From the NCBI GenBank assembly GCA_946406115.1, contig OX291562.1, positions 774,001 to 838,000 on the forward strand: a stretch of 64,000 bases of DNA, read 5' to 3'. Source of the DNA: Apoda limacodes (taxonomy: Eukaryota > Arthropoda > Insecta > Lepidoptera > Limacodidae). Of the stretch, positions 48,043 to 57,224 are shown piece after piece (positions within the stretch are counted from its first letter, which is position 1; each line of letters opens with the position of its first letter). Under the pieces are notes generated by a model that worked only from the letters and a program-made list of their open reading frames with translations, made no database searches and was not told the origin of the DNA. The translations under genes were made by a program, and so were the position numbers.

Positions 48043-48825
48043 ATGAGCCATCACCCCCATTATCCACCACCCGGACCTCCTCCACGTCCTTATTATGGAC
48101 ACTGGCCTCCCCCTCCTCCTCATCATCATCCACCCCCACATCATCACTACCCCCCGCATCCCCCACCCCCAGATGGCGGCAATCCGCCACCTCCCGGGCC
48201 TTATCCGTACTATGTTCCTGGCGCCATGATGATACCGGTGCCGGTCGCACCGATGCCTGCCCCTTCGGAAACTCCAGCAACCCAACCGACTTATATCACC
48301 AACTACATATATCACGGAGAATCTTCCAACGTTCCTGCAATAACAGACCAAGTGCAAGTCGTGGAATGTTCTGGAGAATTTGACTGGGTTCCTTCAACGG
48401 CAATGACTGCATCGACGTTAACAGGACGCGCTGTCATCGGTGGACACGAAGGCTGGGATGGAAGTCCATTGTGGGTCATCAGGGGATGGCACAACGGAGA
48501 CTTTATTCCCGGCAAGCTCTCCGTGAGGCACAACGCTGCGACCGTCACTTACGATGGAAAGGAAATCCCAGTACAGAATATCGAAGTTCTGTGTTCGAAG
48601 CCAGAGAATTTGAGGTGGGTGCCCGCGTCGAACGGTGGTGTGCCTCCTGGCGCGATTCCGGGAGGGAGAACTGCAACAGGGGAGACTCTGTACGTAGGCA
48701 GAGCCAGGCACCAGCTATCAATAACTCCTGGAAAGGTGCATCCGAGCCACAACGCTTGCTACATCGCGTTCGCTGGAGCTGAAGTGTCACATAGAATGTA
48801 TGATGTGTTGTGTAGAGTTAGCTGA
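48043..48825 (+). CDS. DM9-repeat protein with proline/histidine-rich N-terminus, single exon, 260 residues
   Basis: Residues 1-82 are almost only proline, histidine, tyrosine and glycine (MSHHPHYPPPGPPPRPYYGH at the start). Two DM9 repeats follow, about 113-185 and 190-260. Paired marks: FDWVP and LRWVP at each start, GRAVIGGHEG and GRTATGETLYVGR, then IPGKL and TPGKV, NIEVLC and MYDVLC at each end. The DM9 fold (DUF3421) is known from Drosophila and other insects, and mollusc members bind mannose; the role here is unknown. No signal peptide is seen, so a cytosolic location is likely. I chose the ATG at 48043 because it lies right after the promoter; an in-frame upstream start at 48004 would be closer than normal to the TCAGT. 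The frame is intact and GC-richer than its surroundings. Confidence 0.9.
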   Translation: MSHHPHYPPPGPPPRPYYGHWPPPPPHHHPPPHHHYPPHPPPPDGGNPPPPGPYPYYVPGAMMIPVPVAPMPAPSETPATQPTYITNYIYHGESSNVPAITDQVQVVECSGEFDWVPSTAMTASTLTGRAVIGGHEGWDGSPLWVIRGWHNGDFIPGKLSVRHNAATVTYDGKEIPVQNIEVLCSKPENLRWVPASNGGVPPGAIPGGRTATGETLYVGRARHQLSITPGKVHPSHNACYIAFAGAEVSHRMYDVLCRVS

Positions 48826-49064
48826 TTTGTCACCACGTTTACACTCACTCTGATATCGACAAGATTGTAGCCGGACGTTATTGTTAGACTGTTGTACTTG
48901 TAAGTTATCTACAGGATAACATATCTGTGTATTGTGAATTAGTTTGTAATGACATAAAGAGACGAGTGTTTCATTTATTTTGTTATTATGTAAATACAAT
49001 TATGTTTAGATGTATTAAATGAAATTTAAAATCTATGTAGGTACAATATAATTGTAACTTGTAT

Positions 49065-49070
49065 AATAAA
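49065..49070 (+). terminator. PolyA signal of the DM9 gene
   Basis: AATAAA 240 bp after the stop codon, in an AT-rich 3' UTR. Confidence 0.65.
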
Positions 49071-49511
49071 ACAATATTAAAATCTTAGTAGTAACATATA
49101 TAACTTTGTAGTAATATAAAGATTAACATTAAAATTTAATAATTTCTTGTGCAAAAATAGTTTTTATCTAAGTACTCCTGCTTCAAAATGTTCCAAATAT
49201 AAACCTTACCATTGTATTAAATTGATTTATTTTGTTTTTGATGCACTGCATCGTAATCACGTAACGCATCTGAAATTTAAATAATATAAAGATTTTCAAA
49301 CGACACTCAACTCAAATCAATCGAAAACTAAACCTTTAAAGTGCAAATCACAAACTTATCTAGATAGTCTGTTCGAGAGACAAATCCAAACAGCATGCGA
49401 TTATTAGCGCAGTTGCCACTCGCTGGATTTGTTACTTCTATTCGCTGTCGCCAGGCCCCTGTGCCCTGTACCGCCAAGCGCCGCACCCCGCCGCGCACCT
49501 TCTAGTCCAAT
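49071..49511. other. No gene recognised
   Basis: AT-rich flank, then a GC-rich patch (49450-49500) without an exon-like frame. Confidence 0.35.
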
Positions 49512-49603
49512 GGCCCAGGGTGTGTGTGACACGGGCCAAACTGCATCGATACACACAGCCCAGGGTGTGTATGGCATTTTTCAATCTGCATCGATACATT
49601 TGT
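49512..49603. repeat. 46-bp direct duplication
   Basis: GCCCAGGGTGTGTGTGACAC and GCATCGATACACA occur twice in tandem with a few differences (second copy GCCCAGGGTGTGTATGGCA). Confidence 0.75.
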
Positions 49604-50855
49604 CTTAATCTACACTAGCTATAATATTAAAACATTTGTTGATATTTTATTAAAAAATATTAATTTTTAAAATTTTTATTTTATTCTTTCTTCCTTTTTC
49701 GTATTTTAGGGTTCCGTACCGGAAGGTTGTCCTATTAAAAATTCTACACTTCTGTCTGTGCGGCCGTCTGACCTTTAAAGAGTATTATATTTTGAACCAT
49801 ACATTTTCAAAGAATATGTGTTTTTATGGCGAAATAACTAACAAATAATAAAAAATCAGAAAATAAAAATTTTAAGCGTCTAAGAAACTAATTTTCGTTG
49901 TTTTTGCTCTATCGTAAAAACAGTGGTACGAACAAAGTTCAAACTTAATTACATCTAACAACAAATATAGAAATCAGCCAAGTGTGTGTGTTGAAAGCAG
50001 TATTCTGTTCAACATCCCACTGCAGGGATAAGGCTTTCCTTAACATGATTTTTTGTGGCTCATACCAACTCCAATCTTACATAGCTAATTCAAATAAACG
50101 TTGAATTAATATTTAAACCACAGATATCATTCAAAGTACCTAATTGTGTATCACTTTTTCACACAAAAATTAACTCTAATAACCGAGAAAAAGCGAGTCG
50201 GATTTACACACCGAGGGTTCCGTACCACTGCAGAATGCACTAGCCCAACTAGCACTTGACCGGTTATTGTTATTTGCTATTTTATTAGAGACCTTACTGC
50301 AATCGTTTTAAGTTTGATGTTTGTATGACATACAAGAAAGACATGTTCCTCAAATTTTTTTATAATTTTTAAGGATCCGTGCCCAAAGAGTCTTAAGAAC
50401 TTAGATCTATTACTAAGCTTACGCTTCGTCCCAATTGTTTTTTTTATTTGGTTAGGAATCCGCCAAAATAACACATATTCTGTGAAGGTTTTAGCAACTG
50501 AATTAAGGCCATGATATCGATACCATCACAACACAACACACGATCCTGCGGAACTACGACATACTCATATTTATCACGAGAATGATAAACGATAGCGGAC
50601 TATGCAAAAGTGTGTACGTCATTTGTTGCTATCGGATAACACGACACGATATCACGAACACATTTTCCAATCCCACCTTGTTTAGGTTGAACTAAATCTA
50701 TATCTAATAAATTCTACGTAGGTAATCATGTTCGGGGTCGGCCACGATCTCCAGTCTCACTTTATTGTATGTTCTAGAAAAATCCCCGCTAGAAAAAAAA
50801 AGATTTCTTGGATATGCGAAAAACTTCTCTCTCTTATCTTTCTTGTTAGTTTATC
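49604..50855. other. No gene; fragments of the GGTTCCGTACC repeat family
   Basis: 49708-49760 (AGGGTTCCGTACCGGAAGG) and 50187-50226 (AAGCGAGTCGGATTTACACA, GGGTTCCGTACC) are eroded ends of the family at 14886 and 17896. The rest is AT-rich and unassigned. Confidence 0.5.
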
Positions 50856-51078
50856 TGTCCGGTATAATTTGTCTGTCCGGCATAAATTTGTCTGTCCGGT
50901 ATAAATTTGTCTGTCCGGTATAAATTGGTCTGTCCGGTATAAATTGGTCTGTCCGGTATAAATTGGTCTGTCCGGTATAAATTGGTCTGTCCGGTATAAA
51001 TTTGTCTGTCCGGTATAAATTGGTCTGTCCGGTATAAATTTGTCTGTCCGGTATAAATTGGTCTGTCCGGTATAAATT
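50856..51078. repeat. 19-bp tandem repeat, about 12 copies
   Basis: Unit TTGTCTGTCCGGTATAAAT with G/T variation at one position. The unit is not divisible by three, so any open frame cycles through the three phases; a 95-codon minus-strand frame is a by-product. Confidence 0.9.
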
Positions 51079-51164
51079 TCGCAATCGATTTTTAAGCAAG
51101 TAATCGATGAGCTTGAGACCTGAAACTTTTAATTTCATCAGTATTTAACATATTATTGTCTCAC

Positions 51165-51400
51165 CAGTAAAAGTGACCGTTTTTAGCTGAAACAGATATT
51201 ATCTAGAAACTATATAAAACGTTTTAAAAGTTAAAAAAGTCCGGTGAAGCAGTTATGGCTGCAACAACCAACTGCATAGTCAGTACAGAAAAAAAAAGAT
51301 TAGTTTTATATTTCCAACATTTGGATTTAAGAAATTAGTTTTCTACGGAGAGAAAATTGAGGATATCTAATGGCGGCGCTAGTGAGCTGCTATATACCTT
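51165..51400. repeat. Dispersed repeat shared with 60955-61135, with a short insertion
   Basis: Common blocks: GAAACTATATAAAA, ACATTTGGATTT, AGAGAAAATT and AATGGCGGCGCTAGTG, in the same order and orientation. The 51241-51298 part is missing from the other copy and equals the 3' end of the element at 27540-28055 plus an A run. Confidence 0.75.
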
Positions 51401-52119
51401 CCCTTAAAGACTTAAACCCATCACACACTCAGCTAATATATATATTTATATAAACTATAATAAGGCATATTACATTATATTTTCAATAGGTAACTTTAAA
51501 TGACCACACACGCAGCTTTAAATATATTTAGTTTTGTATGAATATATTTTGGTATATTATTATATATATTATAGCTACGTGTGTAACAGGCTTTAGCCGA
51601 AGCCTTTTGTAAACCGATTTAATTGAGTGTCACTAGTAAAACCAAACTTGTTTATATTGGTTCATTTGTGTAATGATTAATGGAGCAAGAATACTACATA
51701 ATGCAAAATTGTAAATCTGTCTGTTCAGTAGGTAATCTGTACTCAATGGCAATAGACTGAACATAAGTACTATATACTAGTACTGTACCTGTGTGCAATA
51801 TAACTCTGTGACATAGACTCGACCACATGATACTCGCACGTCTCTAACACCACTTTATAGCTTCACTGAAGTAGAGATAAGTTATGAAGGCTGTTATGCA
51901 AAGTATCGGACACGTGTGACGTCACAGTTTTTGCTGAAAGTGACTATATATATATATTACTGAAATGGTTCAAGTCTTCAACTCCTAGAGTAACTCTCAC
52001 GTCTCTGTTGCACTTCACTTCACGTCACGCCTCCGTGTCACAAACACAAGTCTCTTACGTTTTGCAGTGACGTGTGACGTCCATAATTCAATATGCAAAA
52101 TCTGATTTATATATAATGC
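51401..52119. other. No gene recognised
   Basis: AT-rich DNA with TATATA runs (51435, 51560, 51945); no supportable exon. Confidence 0.4.
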
Positions 52120-52335
52120 AGTTTTTTTTATAAATAAATATTATTACACAGCGCCGACCATACAACGGATACAAATACATAAATATAACTTTTTTTTTGT
52201 AAATACATACATATCACATATAAATACACCCAGACTCAAGACAAACACAAATGGTTGTCTATTGCCGGAATCGAACCCACACCTTCTGCACCGCAGCTGG
52301 CCACATTACCAACTAGGCTGCAAGGGATTCATCAG
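52120..52335 (-). mobile_element. tRNA-derived SINE
   Basis: On the minus strand a box A-like CCTAGTTGGTAATG and a consensus box B (GGTTCGATTCC) lie about 45 bases apart, followed by CAATAGACAACCATTTGTG, GTCTGGGTGTATTTA and an A/T-rich tail. That is the layout of moth tRNA-derived SINEs. The ends cannot form an acceptor stem, so it is not a working tRNA gene. Confidence 0.75.
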
Positions 52336-52387
52336 TCAGTTGTGTTGGAGATTTTGTGAAGTCCTGGAATATTAGATTGGATTTATT

Positions 52388-52940
52388 AATGACTAGCTTC
52401 TGCCAGCTGCTTCGCCCGCTCAAAATTTCGTTATCGGCGTAGGTTCTTACGGCAACTCCTCAATTATAGAAAAAAAAAACAAAAAAATCAAATCTTTCCT
52501 CTTTAATGGCATAATACATTCGTGTCTGTGAAACCATGGAAATACACATACAAAATTTCAACCTAATCGGTCAAGCCGTTGAATAGCCACCTACCGAGTC
52601 CAATTGTATTTTTAAATCATCCAGAAAACCATCGAAATACCCATATAAAATTTCAACCCAATCGGTTCAGCCGTTTTAGTCACGTGAAAAAGGAAGTAAT
52701 TACGTAATTAAGTAATTAGGAATGTACGGCAGTATAATTCTTACTACCCGTTGTCCTATTACCCGTTTTGCCGTGAAGCATTCTCCCGCGGTAAAAAGTA
52801 ATCTATGTTCATCAGGGATAATGTCGGTTTCTAATGGTAAAAGAATTTTTCAAATCGGTCCAGTAGTTTCGCAGCCTATTCAATACAAACAAACAAACAA
52901 ATCTTTCCTCTTTATAATATTAGTATAGAAGTATAGATAG
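52388..52940 (-). mobile_element. Helitron-like non-autonomous repeat
   Basis: Inverted relative to 24785-25195: starts ACTAGCTTCTGCCAGCTGCT (CGCCCGC next) and ends TCTTTCCTCTTTATAATATT. 52618-52690 repeats part of 52535-52590, so the copy has an internal duplication. No coding capacity. Confidence 0.65.
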
Positions 52941-53130
52941 CTGAATATTGTAATCGGTAGTAGGTATTCCCTGAAGCAGCCTAGCGCTAGCACGGAACGC
53001 AGTCAAGTGAATTATTGCAAGTAGACTTGTAACGGTCGATATTATTGCAGTATCCTTGTGAAAGCTTTTCTTGACTTAGAAAGTGGCTCGTCCCACAGTT
53101 TTTAAGAGTCCAAAAATTAAACTAATTTTA

Positions 53131-53202
53131 TCATCATCATCATCACTGAATTGTATACTGCTGTTGTATACTGCTGTTGTATACTGCTGTTGTATACTGC
53201 TG
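53131..53202. repeat. (TCA)n and 13-bp tandem repeat
   Basis: TCATCATCATCATCA at 53131-53145, then TTGTATACTGCTG four times perfectly at 53151-53202. Confidence 0.9.
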
Positions 53203-53303
53203 TTGCTTTTTGATTGTCTGTACCACCTTCAAATCTTTTAAGCCATAACAGGTAAAATGCTGAAATTTTCACGGAATATTTGTTATTACCTTAGAATAAT
53301 CTA

Positions 53304-53530
53304 TTGTCAGTCGGTGGTAGCCTAGGAGTGCCGAATTCGCCTCAAGTCCAAAAGTTCAAGCCCGGCGTGTAGCAAAAAGTCTTTTTCTTGATTTATCAAG
53401 TACATTTACAGCACTGGTTTTTCGGTGACGGAAAACATGGTAAGTAAATCGTCATACTGCTGACATACGGCCCGCGTGTGGACCGTGTCCCAACAGTGAG
53501 GATGTACGAGGCTGGTAAAGGCGATAATTT
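53304..53530 (+). mobile_element. tRNA-derived SINE
   Basis: A box-like GGTGGTAGCCTAGGAGTG and box B-like AGTTCAAGCCC, then TTTTTCTTGATTTATCAAGT and TTTTCGGTGACGGAAAACAT, ending near GTACGAGGCTGG. This matches the body of a second moth SINE family as I know it. Confidence 0.7.
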
Positions 53531-53853
53531 TGCGTGTTCGAGGATAACTTGAGTATATTTGATCTCAAATTTATGAACTAGTGTAAGATAATAATAACTC
53601 AGTAGCTGTGTGGAATCAATAGTTATGATGGGTGATTTTAACGCGTATACTAAAACATTATTTAATTGTATCGTAAGAAAAAAAATATTGCTCCTATGGA
53701 ACTGTCACTTAAAATCCAGGTCAGATGGGGAAAAATAACATAGCATCAATCAGATTGCTACAGTAAGCTGTGTCATGATAAATTACGGCTAATTGAGTTT
53801 CCTGTTGTGATAACACTAGTGCGAATTCAGAACATAAAAATCTAATTAATATT

Positions 53854-55840
53854 ATGTATAAACAAATTGTAATTATCCTAAGAAAGGCAGCAAAAAATAC
53901 CTATGAATGTAAAAGGTGGGGCATTAAAAAACGTGTTGCTGGATGGAATAAATATGTCAAGAAAGCTCATGGGGATGCTAGATCGGCCTTTCTAAAGTGG
54001 GTGAGTAGTGGTAGGCAACCAATAGGACAGTATTTCGAGGACATGAAAAATAAAAGGCGTATTTTAAACAAAAATTAAAGTGGTGACAAGATAATGAAAA
54101 ACAAAATACAGATGGACGTATTGGCCACACATCATAGCACAAAAGACTTCAAACAGTTTTGGAAAGAGACAAATACTCTGAACCCAAAATCAAGTGTCCC
54201 CACGAGCATAGAGGGAGTCTGTGAACCTGACCAAATATCAAATTTATTTAAAGAACATTTTAAAGTAGAATCAATCTTGCGATTGCGGTCCTCGGTGCTC
54301 GAGGAAGAGGTAGGGCAAGAAGTGTCTATGTATTTTAAAGCTAAAGACGTAACTGAGGTGATACATTCTATGTCACGTGGGAAGTCACCGGGTCATGACG
54401 ACCTTACTATCAAGCACCTACCTAGAGTTCTAAATTTGCTGTTTTCTTTATGTGTTGTTCATGCTTATCTACTCGAGGACCTAATTTAGACTATTGCTGT
54501 GCCAATACTTAAATATAATAAGGGTGATGTGTCAGATAAGAGAAACTATCGGCCAATTTCCCTGGCGACAGTCATAGCAAAGGTCCTTGACGGCTTGCTT
54601 TTAAGACAGCTTAAAATGCATATAGACCTTCATGACCACCAGTTCGGGTTTCGCCCAGGGCTATCTACTGAAACTGCTGTTTTGTGCCTCAAGCATGCCG
54701 TCAGATATTATACTAGTAGGAAGACTCCTATATTTGCATGTTTTCTAGATCTATCTAAGGCGTTTGACCAGGTAAGCTATGATATCCTGTGGAATAAGTG
54801 TGCTAGTGAAACGACTTTACCGAAAAACTTGATAAACCTTTTTAGGTAAGCAAACTAATCATGTAAAGTGGGCAGGTTCACTGTCGGACGTGTACAGTTT
54901 GGAATGTGGAGTGAGGCAGGGGGGGGTTAAGTTCTCTTACGCTTTTTAATCTGTACATGAAAGGTCTGATTGTTGAGCTTAGCAGCAGTGGAGTCGGCGT
55001 TAGTTACGCCGATGATATGGTGCTGCTGAGCCCATCAATCAGGGCTCTAAGGAAACTAATAAAATATGTGAGACATATGCAGAGACACATGGTCTTATAT
55101 ACAATGCCAAAAAAAGCGAAATGCTTATTTTTAAAGCAGGCAAAAAGACCTACACTAAGATACCTTCGGTACAGTTGGGGGGTACAGATTTATTTAGGGT
55201 GACTCAGTTGAAATATCTGGGACACTGGGTTTCTGAGGATATGTCAGATGATGCCGACATGGATCGTGAACGTAGGGCGCTGGCGACTAGGGCGAATATG
55301 GTTGCCCGAAGGTTTTCCAGGTGCACTAAGGAAGTGAAACTAACACTGTTTAAGGCGTACTGTCAAACCTTCTATACGTACAGCCTGTGGGTCGATTATA
55401 CGCGTAAGTCGTATAGTGCCCTACGTGTACAGTATAACAACGCTTTGAGGATGCTTTTGGGGCTGCCTGGCTGGGGTTGCTTCAGGAATGATTGCGGAAG
55501 CGCGAATAGACAGCTTTCCTGCTATTTTGCGGAAAAGAGTAGCCTCCCTGCTACACAGAGTCCGGGGCAGCCCCAATTCTCTTCTAAAGCCGATAGCTGA
55601 AAGGTTTCAGTGTCCTATTTTAAGACACTGGAACTTGTTACATGTTTGTTCCAGGCCAGCAATATTCAGTGCTAGATAAACCAATAGGCTTTGTCTAGTA
55701 CAGAATAATATTTATTTGTAATTGTTTATTTGTAATCTGTAATTTTTAATTTGACTACTAACATATTTCTAAGATTGTATGAATACTAACAATATATGGA
55801 GATAATCTAAAATAAATTAATAATAATAATTTCAAAAGTG
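53854..55840 (+). mobile_element. LINE relic with most of the reverse transcriptase (CR1-type)
   Basis: Plus-strand blocks in order: FKQFWKETNTLNPKSS, SMSRGKSPGHDDLTIKHLP, NYRPISLATVIAKVLD, HQFGFRPGLSTETAVL, FLDLSKAFDQVSYD, a frameshifted GVRQGG segment near 54900, the catalytic SYADDMVLLSPS (about 54995-55030), LKYLGHWVSEDMSDDADMDR, YCQTFYTYSLWVDYTRKSYS, LRMLLGLPGW, and ILRHWNLLHVC near the end. It is one of the longest LINE relics here, broken by about six stops or frameshifts. The 3' end runs into AATAATAATAAT near 55824, typical of CR1-type ends. Confidence 0.85.
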
Positions 55841-56021
55841 ACACAAAAGACCAGACTATTCTTTCATATCCTTATTCAAAAAACCTTTACACGTAGTCAC
55901 TATTATCTCATCTGATATACATCAGAATCAGAAGAAATTATTAAAATACTTTGATTTGTTGCAATATTACTCGTGCTATCACTCTATAATTTTGAACACA
56001 GCAATGATATTATGTACTCAC

Positions 56022-56060
56022 AGCCAGCAGCGAGGCAGCAGCAGCATACCAGGTGAGTTT
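56022..56060 (-). CDS. Possible minus-strand microexon (39 nt)
   Basis: The minus strand reads acceptor ATATCTGCAG, 39 bases, donor GTGAGT. In the phase set by the candidate exon at 56834-56975 it reads THLVCCCCLAAG; in phase 0 it would be KLTWYAAAASLLA. The plus strand also shows a plausible exon here (acceptor ACTCACAG, donor CAGGTGAGT, about 29 nt), so direction is not certain. Low confidence. Confidence 0.25.
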
Positions 56061-56159
56061 CTGCAGATATGTTTGTTTTAGTATCTTTTTATTCTTCAGT
56101 GCAAAAACTATAAAAACTATTACGTAACAAGAAGCACGTCAATACGGTTTTAGAGGTGT

Positions 56160-56710
56160 ATTCTCCCGTAAATGCTTAAGTTGTGGAATGAGTTGCCCAT
56201 AGAGGTTTGTACTAGGAGTTACAGTATGGTGTCTTATGGCATTTTGCTTTGGGGTAAGGCAGCTGATATTAATACAGTCTTTATTTTGCAAAAAAGAACA
56301 GTACGGTCAATCTATAAATTAGGACCTCGATTTTCTCGTAGGAAATTCAGAAAAATTGATATTTTAATTGTTCCTTGCCAATATATCTTCGCCTGTATAA
56401 TGTATGTACACAAAAATTGACACGTATTTGCTAAAAATTTGTATTTGTGTTGGTGCATTTGTAATATTTTTTAAAATTAAAACATTGTATGTTATGTTAT
56501 TACCTAGTGTAAGGCTATATTTTATTTAGTTGAAAAAATATAAAAAATTAACTGCTGAGTTTCTTGCCGGTACTTCTCGGTAGTAAATCATTCCGGACCG
56601 GTGGTAATTTTTTAATTAGTAATTAAACCGACAATTCAAAAGTGCTGTTTAGAAGTCTATTTGAATAAAAAAGAATTTGTCTTTGAGTTTGAGTTTGGAG
56701 TTTTTTAGGG
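56160..56710 (+). mobile_element. Chimeric LINE 3' end
   Basis: The first 60 bases read MLKLWNELPIEVCTRSYSM, the ORF2 end style of the 46.6 kb family; the sequence then switches to VSYGILLWGKAADINTVFIL and continues with the ORF2 end of the element A family, ending at a stop at 56420. A 3' UTR follows with CTGAGTTTCTTGCCGGTACT and ends TTGAATAAAAAAGAATTTG. Frame is open for 82 codons. Confidence 0.75.
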
Positions 56711-56833
56711 AATCAGTAATTATTTACATTTGAGGGTCGGCAGAGCACGAGTAATACTGGTAAAGTAAAGGAAACTGGTGATGCAAGCGTTAAAAAATAG
56801 CTTTATATAAACCAGAACACATGCAATACCTAC

Positions 56834-56975
56834 TGTTATAGACAATGAACATGAACTCTTGAGTCATCCTGACCTCCGAGGCCGAATGCGAATCTCCAAT
56901 CAAGCTAATTAAACCGTCCTGGATCGTCACAGCTCCGGACGCGACAGTCTCCTCTCCAGTTTCAACGACCTCCCT
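56834..56975 (-). CDS. Candidate minus-strand coding exon, 142 nt
   Basis: The minus strand has TTGTTATTGCAG (acceptor) before 56975 and GTAGGT (donor) at 56833-56828. Between them the frame is open: REVVETGEETVASGAVTIQD then GLISLIGDSHSASEVRMTQE and FMFIVYN. The base composition is exon-like and GC-richer than its flanks, while no TE family is recognised. It could belong to a gene running opposite to the SAM-like gene, 140 bp away. No domain was recognised and no partner exon upstream was found. Confidence 0.4.
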
Positions 56976-57116
56976 CTGCAATAACAACTAGATTTAATTT
57001 TAAAGTGTGATTACGTTTTACTAGATATACAAGTGTTTACTACAAATATATATTGTAGTTATTGGTTAAGATTAAGATTTGATGTCTTTTGAAACTAACA
57101 ATACGTAAGCTACAAA

Positions 57117-57224
57117 ATGGACACTTTAGACGTCGAGAGTACGATAGCTCTGTTAAAAAAATGGAATTTGGATGAATTTATAGATTTTGTTAGAGAAAAA
57201 CAAATAGATGGTCGCAAACTGTCA
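57117..57224 (+). CDS. SAM-like adaptor exon 1
   Basis: ATG at 57117 in a good context (ACAAAATGG). 36 codons ending IDGRKLS, donor GTGAGT. The SAM core is split from the next exon at a codon boundary. Confidence 0.7.

Noticed and set aside
47951..48790. Several minus-strand and other-frame ORFs over the DM9 gene
   Set aside because: Shadows of the GC-rich DM9 coding sequence.
50851..51138. 95-codon minus-strand frame
   Set aside because: By-product of the 19-bp tandem repeat.
52255..52330. tRNA-like sequence on the minus strand
   Set aside because: Box A and B are present but the ends cannot pair as an acceptor stem; it is the head of a SINE.
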